NCBI GenBank assembly: GCA_021791995.1
Contig: JAJYVN010000013.1
Location: forward strand, 1 to 23,933
Origin: Bacillota bacterium
Lineage (GTDB): Bacteria; Bacillota; Sulfobacillia; RBS10-35; JAJYVN01
Direction: 5' to 3'
DNA length: 23,933 bases
In this document: piece after piece, positions 16,111-22,880 of the stretch
Layout of the letters: each line of letters starts with the position of its first letter
Position numbering within the stretch: the first letter of the stretch is position 1
Notes under the pieces: model-generated
Seen by the model: the letters and a program-made list of their open reading frames with translations, nothing else
Told to the model about the DNA's origin: nothing
Databases searched by the model: none
Position numbers and translations under genes: made by a program

Positions 16111-16138
16111 GAAAAGAGTGGGCCATAGGTCCCACTCT
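16111..16138 (-). terminator. Attenuator-like intrinsic terminator in the rimP-nusA leader
   Basis: On the minus strand AGAGTGGG (16138-16115 side) pairs perfectly with CCCACTCT around an 8-nt spacer that can itself close with two C-G pairs. TTTT, counting the last stem base, then follows before C. It lies about 40 nt downstream of the expected transcription start and about 35 nt before the rimP ATG. The U-tract is short, which fits a terminator that depends on NusA. In B. subtilis the nusA operon is reported to be controlled by NusA-stimulated termination in its leader. Confidence 0.7.
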
Positions 16139-16149
16139 CCATTCCGCAC

Positions 16150-16163
16150 ATCGGATTACCGAT
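16150..16163 (-). other. Small hairpin in the rimP-nusA leader
   Basis: ATCGG and CCGAT form a perfect 5-bp stem around TAAT, 11 nt upstream of the terminator stem in the same leader RNA. Its role is unknown; it could be a 5' stabiliser or part of the control element. Confidence 0.4.
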
Positions 16164-16182
16164 CGCACCTTCATGCTTTTGC

Positions 16183-16211
16183 ACTATATCACGGTTGCTC
16201 CAGGATTGCAA
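16183..16211 (-). promoter_or_regulatory. Sigma-A type promoter of the rimP-nusA-infB operon
   Basis: On the minus strand TTGCAA (16211-16206) and TATAGT (16188-16183) are separated by exactly 17 nt. A TG dinucleotide one base before the -10 box gives an extended -10. Transcription would begin near 16176, giving a leader of about 100 nt that contains the two hairpins. The promoter lies between the decayed membrane-protein gene and rimP. Confidence 0.75.
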
Positions 16212-16250
16212 CCGGTCCGCGTGCGGTCACTGGGGATTTGCCACGCCGCC

Positions 16251-16729
16251 TTAGTCCATCCGGAGCCCCCAGGTTGTTTCTGGGTGTCGCATCGCGATGA
16301 GCGCCATGCGGACACACCACACGACTGCCGCACCGACCAGCGAGATCCAGAGCGCCCCCGTCGCACCTTCGCTGAGGAAATCTCGGCCGTTCAGCACTAG
16401 GTGCAATACGGTATCCCCCACCAGAAACGCGGCCCAACCGAGGAGATAGGGCCAGCCACCGCGGATAAACCACTGAGCGCCGCGGGAGAAGACCTGCACC
16501 CGCATCCCCTGCCATCCTCCGCACACCAAAGCGAGAATCAACTCCAAGACCAATTCGAGCGCCTGACGGCCGGGGAGCGCTCCGTGCGGGAAGTTCTTTC
16601 ACGCGAAGTAGCCGAGGAGCACCGGCACCACGAGCATCGAGCGCCAGCGTAGACGCCGCGCAGCACCTGGCGGGCTACAATCCAGACCACGACGGCCACA
16701 GCGACAATCGCCAGAACGAGACCGGTCAT
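16251..16729 (-). pseudogene. Decayed small multi-pass membrane protein gene upstream of the nusA operon
   Basis: An ATG at 16729 starts a helix (MTGLVLAIVAVAVVVWIV, then ARQVL). Near 16660 the coherent frame shifts by one base and continues as RLRWRSMLVVPVLLGYFA. It is interrupted by a TGA at 16599-16601, then goes on in the same frame as KNFPHGALPG, LELVLELILALVCGG and three further hydrophobic segments up to a TAA at 16251. Reassembled, it is a membrane protein of about 160 residues with a conserved-looking WFIRGGWPYLLGW stretch. It resembles small DUF1453/CcdC-like proteins, but I cannot assign the family firmly. A shorter 100-residue frame from GTG or TTG starts after the TGA is intact (16251-16553) and might still be made. 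A good promoter lies upstream. Confidence 0.6.
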
Positions 16730-16763
16730 CCACTGCCTCTTGCCCGTCAACGATCACAACCGC

Positions 16764-16792
16764 ACTGTAGCAACGCGCGCAGCGTTTGCCAA
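16764..16792 (-). promoter_or_regulatory. Sigma-A type promoter for the decayed membrane-protein gene
   Basis: On the minus strand TTGGCA (16792-16787) and TACAGT (16769-16764) are separated by 17 nt. Transcription would start near 16757, about 28 nt before the ATG at 16729. The -35 box lies inside the palindrome at 16780-16798. Confidence 0.6.
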
Positions 16793-16798
16793 ACGCTG
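16780..16798. promoter_or_regulatory. 19-bp perfect palindrome, candidate operator
   Basis: The halves CAGCGTTTG and CAAACGCTG are exact inverted copies around a central C. The site covers the -35 box of the minus-strand promoter and lies about 60 nt before the thuA-like start on the plus strand, so a bound regulator could affect both directions. No regulator gene is present in the window. A simple hairpin in the thuA leader is the alternative. Confidence 0.5.
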
Positions 16799-16858
16799 TG
16801 CACCGTCCCCAGGAGTGCGGGTGGTCTCTCTCGAAGGATTCGGCTGGAGGGGATGTTC

Positions 16859-17482
16859 ATGGCACGTGCCCTGGTTCTCGGAGGCCTGACCACCGGCTTC
16901 CATCCGTTTTGGATCAACGGCCCCGCCATCCGTGCCGCCATTGCGCCCGCCGGCTTCGATCTGTTTCTCAGTGAAGACCTGGAGATCCTTGCGACCGACG
17001 GGCTTCGGCACTACGACCTCCTCGTCAACTACACCACTGGCCGCAACCTCACCCCCGACCAGTGGGCCGGCCTCGAGCGATTTGTGCGTTCCGGAGGTGG
17101 ACTTTTGGGCATTCACAATGCCGCTGATACCTTCAAGAACGTGCCGGAGTATCGCGCGATGCTCGGCGGTCGTTTTGTCAGCCACCCACCGCAATTGGAC
17201 ATTGCGGTCACGCATGTGGATCCAGACCATCCCATCACCGCCGGAATGCCACGCTTTACCGTGCACGATGAACTTTACCTTCTCGACTGGATGCCTGAGC
17301 GGGTACAACTGCTTTCGGAGACCCATAGCCATGAGGGGCGATCCGTCCCCGTGCTTTGGGTCCGATCCGAAGGCAACGGTCGGGTGGTTTACCACTCCCT
17401 TGGACACAACCGCGAGACGCTCGAGGCACCGGAGGTGCAGCAGATCTTGCAACGTGCGGCGCGTTGGGCGGCCAAGCTCTGA
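16859..17482 (+). CDS. ThuA-like domain protein
   Basis: A 207-residue protein made of one ThuA-like (class I glutamine amidotransferase-like fold) domain. Family features are the start MARALVLGG, HYDLLVNYT at 51-59, SGGGLLGIHNAA at 78-89, GGRFVSHPP at 103-111, HPITAGM with HDELY at 124-140, and the C-terminal PVLWVRSEGNGRVVYHSLGH. ThuA takes part in trehalose and related disaccharide use in rhizobia, but the biochemical activity of most members is not settled. GGAGGGG lies 6 nt before the ATG at 16859; an ATG at 16853 touches that site and is less likely. No sugar transporter or oxidoreductase partner is next to it, and it converges with the M20 peptidase gene. Confidence 0.85.
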   Translation: MARALVLGGLTTGFHPFWINGPAIRAAIAPAGFDLFLSEDLEILATDGLRHYDLLVNYTTGRNLTPDQWAGLERFVRSGGGLLGIHNAADTFKNVPEYRAMLGGRFVSHPPQLDIAVTHVDPDHPITAGMPRFTVHDELYLLDWMPERVQLLSETHSHEGRSVPVLWVRSEGNGRVVYHSLGHNRETLEAPEVQQILQRAARWAAKL

Positions 17483-17552
17483 GGAGCCAGTGAGCGTCCA
17501 AGGCCCTTGCGGGACCACCGATGGTGCGGCACGACGGTCGCTTGAGCGAGGG

Positions 17553-17579
17553 TCCGCCGCCATTCGGCGGCGGATTCTT
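17553..17579 (+). terminator. Intrinsic terminator after the thuA-like gene
   Basis: TCCGCCGCC and GGCGGCGGA form a perfect 9-bp stem around ATTC, followed by TTCTTC. It lies 70 nt after the thuA-like stop and directly against the 3' end of the convergent M20 gene. The GC-rich stem could also block transcription from the other side, although that strand has only GAAGAA-type flanks upstream and no T-run. Confidence 0.7.
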
Positions 17580-18970
17580 CACTGGCCTGTGGCGCCGATC
17601 CGGCGGAGGAACGCCATTGTCGCCAGGATGCCCCGTTGGAAGTTCGGCAAGTGAAATTTTTCATTGGGTGCATGGAGTCGGTCGTCGGGGAGACCAAATC
17701 CGGTCATGACGACCGGGATGCCCAACCCTTGGGAGATCGCAACAAGGGCCGGGAGGGTCCTCCCCATTCGGGCCAAAGCCGGTTCGCGTCCGAACGCCTC
17801 CTCCAGCGCCTCCGCTCCTGCACGGAGCATCGGATGGTGGATCGGCAGTTGCACCGGTGGGTCCGCCTGAAGGATCGAAACCTCTGCGGAGACGCCGGTG
17901 GGACAAAGAGCCAAGACCCTGGACCGCAGAGACTCGGCCACTTGACGCGGGTCCTGATCGGGTACGAGACGCATGCTGACCTTGGCGCTGGCAATGGCAG
18001 GGATCACGGTCTTGGCACCATCACCTGTGAATCCGCCGCGGATTCCGTGTACCTCGAACGTGGGCCTGGCCCAGACGCGTTCCAGCGCGGAGAAGCCTGG
18101 CTCTCCGGGCATCGCGGAGACCCCCATCTCCTCTTGGAACGCCGCTTCGTCGAAGGGAAGGGACTTCCACTGCGCGGCCTCCTCGTCTGATGGCGCACGC
18201 ACCGCGTCGTAGAACCCGGGGAGGTCAACTTGGCCGATCCACGGCCGGAGCCGGGAGAGGATGTGTGCCAGGGCCACCAGGGGATTCGGCGCAACGCCCC
18301 CGTACATGCCTGAATGCAGGTCGGTACGGGCGCCGCGTACCGCGATCTCCGCATAGACCATGCCCCGTGTCCCCGTATAGAGCGCAGGGATCTGGCGGGA
18401 GAACAGCGGTCCGTCCGCCATCCAGACTGTGTTGGCGCGAAGCCGCTCCGGGTAGCGCTGCACCATCCAGGCGACCGAGCGCCCGCCGGACTCCTCCTCC
18501 CCCTCGACCAGCACGCGCAGGTTGACGGGGAGACGGCCATCGACCGCGATCATCGCCCGCGCTGCACAGATCAGCGCCCAGATTTGGCCCTTGTTGTCGG
18601 ATGCCCCGCGCGCCACCACATCCTGCCCGACAATCGACGGATGAAACGGCGGAGTTCGCCACTCTGCAAGTGGATCGGGTGGCTGCACGTCATAGTGGCC
18701 GTAAAAGAGCACGGTTGGCCGTCCGGGCGAGGCGTCGTACCGACCCAAAACCAGTGGATGCGCCCCCGGAAGCCCGGACGGGACAAGTTCGGCCTGCATC
18801 CCTGCAGCCCGCATGCGACGGGCGATCCACTCCGCGGCGCGATTGCAGTCACTGCGGTGTTCCGGGAGCACGCTGACGCTGGGAATGGCCAGCCATTCGA
18901 GCAACTCCCGTATAAACGTTTCTCTCCGTGCTTCCAAATACTGCTGCAATCGTCCGGCTGCCTCATCCAT
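17579..18970 (-). CDS. M20-family metallopeptidase (dipeptidase)
   Basis: A 463-residue zinc peptidase of the M20 family, in the dipeptidase/carnosinase-like branch that hydrolyses di- and tripeptides in the cytoplasm. Two metals are held by His92 (GHYDVQP, with Asp94 supporting), the bridging Asp125 (GASDNKGQ), Glu159 after the general base Glu158 (EGEEESG), Asp186 (MADGP) and a C-terminal His in HAPNEKF. The dimerisation lid domain includes TDLHSGMYGGVAPNP at 216-230. Length is normal for the branch. The ATG at 18970 has GGGGAGG 8 nt upstream; the frame is open far upstream but that part overlaps larE on the other strand. It is divergent from larE, with 86 nt between the two starts. Confidence 0.9.
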   Translation of the reverse strand: MDEAAGRLQQYLEARRETFIRELLEWLAIPSVSVLPEHRSDCNRAAEWIARRMRAAGMQAELVPSGLPGAHPLVLGRYDASPGRPTVLFYGHYDVQPPDPLAEWRTPPFHPSIVGQDVVARGASDNKGQIWALICAARAMIAVDGRLPVNLRVLVEGEEESGGRSVAWMVQRYPERLRANTVWMADGPLFSRQIPALYTGTRGMVYAEIAVRGARTDLHSGMYGGVAPNPLVALAHILSRLRPWIGQVDLPGFYDAVRAPSDEEAAQWKSLPFDEAAFQEEMGVSAMPGEPGFSALERVWARPTFEVHGIRGGFTGDGAKTVIPAIASAKVSMRLVPDQDPRQVAESLRSRVLALCPTGVSAEVSILQADPPVQLPIHHPMLRAGAEALEEAFGREPALARMGRTLPALVAISQGLGIPVVMTGFGLPDDRLHAPNEKFHLPNFQRGILATMAFLRRIGATGQ

Positions 18971-19056
18971 TCCATTCGCCTCCCCGTCCTCTGCGCACAG
19001 GATCGCTGTTCTGCTTGTGGAAATACCGTTCCTGCCGACGGAGGGGAGGGACTTCC

Positions 19057-19896
19057 GTGGATTGTGCCGAGGACCGGGAGCGACTCGCAGCGGTGCTTCG
19101 CCCGCTGCCGTCCGTTCTGGTGGCCCTCTCGGGCGGGGTGGACTCCGCCTTGGTGCTTGCGCTGGCAAAGGAGGTGGTTCCCCGTGTCGTTGCAGCAACC
19201 GCAATATCCCCCGCCTATGCCACCGCAGACCAAGCGGCAGCGGCGGAACTGTGCGCAACGCTCGGTGTGGAGCACCGCACTGTACCCACACGGGAAACGA
19301 CCGATCCCCGATACAGCGTGAACCTCCCGACGCGCTGTTTCCATTGCAAGCTCGAACTCTACGAACAATTCGACGCGTTGGCTCGTCAACTCGACTTGCA
19401 TGTGGTGCTGGACGGCACCCACGTCGGCGACCTGGCGGATTTCCGCCCGGGCATGGCGGCGGCTGAGGGATGGAACGTGCGTTCACCGCTACGCGAGGCG
19501 GGCCTCGACAAGCCTGCCATTCGTGAACTGGCGCGACAACTGGGGCTAGCGGTGTGGGACCGGCCAGCCAGTCCGTGTCTTGCGTCCCGCTTCCCCTACG
19601 GGGAGGTCATTACCATCGAGAAACTCGCCATGGTCGAACAAGCGGAGGCATGGCTCCGAACCCAAGGATTCACCACATTGCGGGTTCGACATCACGGAAG
19701 CGTGGCGCGGATCGAGGTGCCTCCGGAAGACATGACGGCAGTGCTCCATCTGTCGGCTTCGGTTGTGGCCGCACTCCGGAAGATTGGGTATGCCTACGTC
19801 TGCCTTGACCTCGCCGGCTTCCGGTCGGGAAGCCTTAACGAGGTCCTTCCGTCGGTGCCGATACACCCGCCAGCGCCGCCGCCCAAACAAGCTTAA
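19057..19896 (+). CDS. larE: ATP-dependent sacrificial sulfur transferase LarE
   Basis: A 279-residue PP-loop ATPase that builds the nickel-pincer nucleotide cofactor. It adenylates the pyridinium dicarboxylate made by LarB and, in the L. plantarum type, donates sulfur from its own cysteine. The PP-loop SGGVDS is at 25-30, TRCFHCK at 92-98 and the motif PASPCLASRFPYG at 170-182. Cys174 in that motif matches the sacrificial cysteine of the L. plantarum enzyme (Cys176). The GTG at 19057 has GAGGGGAGGG 6 nt upstream. The last 62 nt overlap the 3' end of larC on the opposite strand. larE being convergent with larCB, rather than in one operon, is unusual. Confidence 0.92.
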   Translation: MDCAEDRERLAAVLRPLPSVLVALSGGVDSALVLALAKEVVPRVVAATAISPAYATADQAAAAELCATLGVEHRTVPTRETTDPRYSVNLPTRCFHCKLELYEQFDALARQLDLHVVLDGTHVGDLADFRPGMAAAEGWNVRSPLREAGLDKPAIRELARQLGLAVWDRPASPCLASRFPYGEVITIEKLAMVEQAEAWLRTQGFTTLRVRHHGSVARIEVPPEDMTAVLHLSASVVAALRKIGYAYVCLDLAGFRSGSLNEVLPSVPIHPPAPPPKQA

Positions 19897-21040
19897 GCGC
19901 AACACCGCGCTCCTCCGCGCGAACCCGACAATCCTCGTATTCCGGGGCAGCGTTGACCACCTCGTTCCCGAGCCGCGCCACCTTCACGCGTACCGGACCA
20001 TACGGTGTATCGACAACCACAATGGACCGCGGCAAGCTGAGACGTTCCACGGACCGCCGTCGCAGGCCGATACTGCTTGATTCACGGAAGAGGCATTCCG
20101 TGATACCCGGTGCGTCCTCGGGCCGAGCCAGAACCCAGAGCCGGACACCGGGACGTTGCTTCTTCATCCAGGCCGGAGCCACCGTGACGTCGAGCGCGCC
20201 CTTGGCTCCCAGAACGTCAAAGAGATAGCCGATTTGCTCCGGGCTCTGATCATCGATGTTGGTTTCGATTTCGACCAGTTCTTCGTGCAGCACCTCGGCG
20301 GCTGCGGCTGGAGAAACCCCCCAGACAAACCGGGTGGCATTGGGATGGTCCCGGTAGTCGCGGGTACCGGCACCCCAACCGCTGCCCCCCACTACCATCT
20401 CTGGCCAGACCCCCTGCCCATGGGGATCCGCCAAAGCGGCCACCAAGGCGGCCCCGGTTGGGGTAACCAACTCGGCAGCGACCGGTCCCGGGTGTACCAG
20501 CCAGCCGCGTAAAAGGACGGCTACCGCTGGAACCGGTACGGGCATTTGTCCATGGGCGGCTTGCATGACGCCTCCGCCCGCGGGAAGTGAGGAAACCGTG
20601 AGGCGCTCAATGCCCAAATCCTCTAGAGCGGCGCAGCTCCCCACCACATCGGCAATGGTGTCCTCACCACCCAGTTCGTGGAAGCAAACGTCCTCTGGTG
20701 GGCATCCGTGAATCTTCCCCTCGGCCGCCGCTAATTGGGCGAAGACGCGCATCGCTCGTTCGCGCACTGGCGCGGCGAGTGGGGCAGACGAGAGGATGCG
20801 CTCGATCTCGGCGTATGAGCGGTGCAGATGCGCCGTTTCCGTGTGTTGCCATTCGATCTGGACGGCAGTGCATTGAATAGCGCTGCGAGCCGTGGAACGA
20901 ATAGTGGCACGGAGGCCGGGGATGCCGAGGCGTTCCAAACTTTGATTGACCGCGACCAGGTTTGCCCCCGCGTCAAGGAGGGAACCGAGCGCCATGTCGC
21001 CGCTGATCCCAAACTGCGCGTCCCAGTGACCGATCCGCAT
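19835..21040 (-). CDS. larC: Nickel insertion protein LarC (single unbroken reading frame)
   Basis: A 401-residue protein that inserts nickel into the pincer nucleotide in a CTP-dependent reaction, the last step of cofactor synthesis. It starts MRIGHWDAQFGISGDMALGS with the family motif GISGDM. Other features are the LSSAPLAAPVRERA region, VTPTGAALVAAL, ETNIDDQSPEQIGYLFDVLG near 260, GALDVTVAPAWMKKQRPG and SSSIGLRRR. In L. plantarum LarC is made from two frames joined by a programmed frameshift; here both halves are one continuous frame. The ATG at 21040 shares a base with the larB stop (TAATG), so the two are translationally coupled. The C-terminal end overlaps larE in a tail-to-tail arrangement. 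Confidence 0.92.
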   Translation of the reverse strand: MRIGHWDAQFGISGDMALGSLLDAGANLVAVNQSLERLGIPGLRATIRSTARSAIQCTAVQIEWQHTETAHLHRSYAEIERILSSAPLAAPVRERAMRVFAQLAAAEGKIHGCPPEDVCFHELGGEDTIADVVGSCAALEDLGIERLTVSSLPAGGGVMQAAHGQMPVPVPAVAVLLRGWLVHPGPVAAELVTPTGAALVAALADPHGQGVWPEMVVGGSGWGAGTRDYRDHPNATRFVWGVSPAAAAEVLHEELVEIETNIDDQSPEQIGYLFDVLGAKGALDVTVAPAWMKKQRPGVRLWVLARPEDAPGITECLFRESSSIGLRRRSVERLSLPRSIVVVDTPYGPVRVKVARLGNEVVNAAPEYEDCRVRAEERGVALKLVWAAALAGVSAPTEGPR

Positions 21041-21846
21041 TACGAGGCACCGCTTTCCGAGGCATCCAACCGTGTGTCCGGGAGCGTGTTGATCCGGTGT
21101 GCCAGGACGCCTGCACCGAAGCCGTTGTCCACATTGACAACCGCCAGGCCAGGGGAGCAAGTGGCCAACATCGTGTGAAGTGCGGTCCGACCACCCTTGC
21201 CGACCCCGTATCCCCGACTCACCGGTACTCCAATCACCGGCTTTTGGGTCAGGCCGGCAATGACACCGGGCAGGGTTCCCTCCATCCCCGCGGCCACCAC
21301 AACGACGCGTGCTCGCGCGATGTCCGGCAGAACGGCCAGCACGCGATGCAAGCCCGCCACCCCCACATCCAGCACCAGATCGGCGCGGCTTCCGCAAAAC
21401 CGTGCCGTCTCAATGACCTCCTCCACCACGTTGCGGTCGGAGGTGCCTGCCCCTACGACTAGGATCTGGCCGACGACCTCGGGCACCGGGGCGCCGATCA
21501 CGACACACAAGGCCCGCCGGTTATACCGGAACGGAAGGCGCAAGGTACCGAGCGCGTCCGCTGTCGCCGCCGTAGCTCGCGTGACCAAGACGCGACTGTG
21601 TGCCTGGTACAGCCGTTCCACGATCGGCAACAACTCGTCCGGTTCCTTGCCCTCGGCCAGCACCACCTCTGGGACTCCCGTACGCGAAAGGCGCAGGGTG
21701 TCCACACGCGCCAGTGTCGCCTCGGGACCAGTAACCAGTGCGAAAGGCCAGTCCGCCAGTTCGCCCAACGCCTTTTGCGGTGAAAGTGCTCCGGAAGCGA
21801 CCTGATTCAGAAGCGTCAAGAGCCCTGCACGTGAGAGTTCTGCCAA
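21040..21846 (-). CDS. larB: Pyridinium-3,5-biscarboxylic acid mononucleotide synthase LarB
   Basis: A 268-residue enzyme that carboxylates and hydrolyses nicotinic acid adenine dinucleotide, the first step of the nickel-pincer cofactor pathway. The N-terminal LLNQVASGALSPQKAL and GVPEVVLAEGK are typical. The PurE-like C-terminal domain shows GTSDRNV at 134-140, AGMEGTLPGV at 186-195 and LATCSPGLAVVNVDNGFGAG at 227-246. Cys230 there corresponds to the cysteine reported to be important in the L. plantarum enzyme. The start is inferred as the TTG at 21846, just before AELSRAGLL, with a G-rich GGGAGCGGGG stretch upstream; in-frame codons further upstream do not look like LarB. larC follows with a TAATG overlap. 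Confidence 0.91.
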   Translation of the reverse strand: MAELSRAGLLTLLNQVASGALSPQKALGELADWPFALVTGPEATLARVDTLRLSRTGVPEVVLAEGKEPDELLPIVERLYQAHSRVLVTRATAATADALGTLRLPFRYNRRALCVVIGAPVPEVVGQILVVGAGTSDRNVVEEVIETARFCGSRADLVLDVGVAGLHRVLAVLPDIARARVVVVAAGMEGTLPGVIAGLTQKPVIGVPVSRGYGVGKGGRTALHTMLATCSPGLAVVNVDNGFGAGVLAHRINTLPDTRLDASESGAS

Positions 21847-21938
21847 TCCCCGTCCCCCCCGCTCCCACTTTATCACGGCGGGTGGATGAATCCTGGCTGG
21901 TGCAGACCCCTGGGTTGCGCGACAATAGCGGCGTGGGG
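21847..21938. promoter_or_regulatory. Divergent promoter region of larBC and the metal-binding-like lipoprotein
   Basis: Ninety-two bases separate the two divergent starts. On the minus strand TGATAAAGT near 21874-21882 resembles an extended -10 box for larB without a clear -35. On the plus strand GACAAT near 21921 lies only a few bases before the possible GTG starts, which would suggest a leaderless mRNA. Both calls are weak. Confidence 0.3.
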
Positions 21939-22871
21939 GTGAGCGCGCTGTCCAACAAATGGGCCTTGGTAATGGTCTGGCTCTTGATGGCGGCGCCCGT
22001 CGTGTCCTCCTGCGGTCGGGCGGCAACACCGCGCCCGTCGGCCGTTTCTCCACCCGCCTCCACCGCACTCCCCATACCAGTCGTGGGCGTGGAAAACGTC
22101 TATGGCAATCTCCTTGAGCAATTGGGTGGCGCCGACGTCTCGGTGACCTCTCTCGTTGTGAATCCGAATGACCTGTCCGCGAGTGACACTCTCAGCACAC
22201 CTGATCGCAGCGCGATGGCCGATGCTGTACTGGTGGTGGAGAATGGTCTCGGTGATTCGTTTGTGAATTCCATGCTTGACGTAGCGCCCGCCGCCACGCG
22301 TACGGTGCTGGACGTGGCTTCCTTGACCGGACAAAAAAGTACAGCGAACCCCGACCTCTGGTATGACTTGTCGGTGATCCCAACGGTCGCTCAGGCGATC
22401 ACGCAGGCTCTGCAACGCATTGTACCCTCGCAGAGCGCCTACTTCTCTGCCAACTTGGCGAAGTTCGAGAAGTCCATGAAACCACTGCAGCAACTCGTTG
22501 CTCAGATGAAGGCGTCGGATGGTGGACTACCCATCGCCACGGTCGACCCGGCCTTCAACGATATGGCCGCGGCGCTCGGTATGGAGATTCAGACGCCCGC
22601 CGCGTTTGCCGCGGCGCTGGGTGCAGGACAAGTTCCAAGCTCCTCCGCGATCTCCCAGGAAGATGCCCTGTTGAATTCCAAGAGCGTGCGGCTGCTGATC
22701 GATGACGCGCAACTGCAGAGCCCGCTCGGCGCACAACTGGAGCAACTGGCTGCAAAGAACGGGGTACCGGTGGTGCAGATCACCGCCTTAGAGCCACCGG
22801 GATTGAGCTACCAGCAATGGATGACCGATGAACTCCTCACGATCCAGACGACGCTCGCCCAGCACAGCTGA
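21939..22871 (+). CDS. ZnuA/MntA-like metal ABC transporter substrate-binding lipoprotein lacking histidine ligands
   Basis: A 310-residue secreted lipoprotein. A hydrophobic signal (ALVMVWLLMAAPVV) ends in the lipobox VSSC with Cys25 as the lipid anchor. The mature part follows the cluster A-I metal-binding protein pattern: VENVYGNLLEQLGG, VTSLVVNPNDLSASDTL, ADAVLVVENGLG, NPDLWYDL and a C-terminal LEPPGLSYQQWM. Family members hold Zn or Mn with three His and one acid. Here DPH-type His is replaced within NPNDLSASDT, NPH is NPD at 137-139, and the third His region reads VDPAFNDM. The only His in the protein is 309, two residues from the end. No transporter permease or ATPase gene is visible. 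The start is uncertain: GTG at 21939 or 21933, neither with a clear binding site. Confidence 0.8.
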   Translation: MSALSNKWALVMVWLLMAAPVVSSCGRAATPRPSAVSPPASTALPIPVVGVENVYGNLLEQLGGADVSVTSLVVNPNDLSASDTLSTPDRSAMADAVLVVENGLGDSFVNSMLDVAPAATRTVLDVASLTGQKSTANPDLWYDLSVIPTVAQAITQALQRIVPSQSAYFSANLAKFEKSMKPLQQLVAQMKASDGGLPIATVDPAFNDMAAALGMEIQTPAAFAAALGAGQVPSSSAISQEDALLNSKSVRLLIDDAQLQSPLGAQLEQLAAKNGVPVVQITALEPPGLSYQQWMTDELLTIQTTLAQHS

Positions 22872-22880
22872 TCCAGCGCA

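Noticed and set aside
16077..16211. N-terminal extension of RimP from the upstream in-frame start
   Set aside because: It would cover the leader terminator and its residues do not resemble RimP; the ATG at 16076 has a good binding site.
16754..17563. 269-codon minus-strand open frame opposite thuA
   Set aside because: The plus strand carries a complete ThuA domain with a good ribosome binding site and terminator; the antisense frame has no family features.
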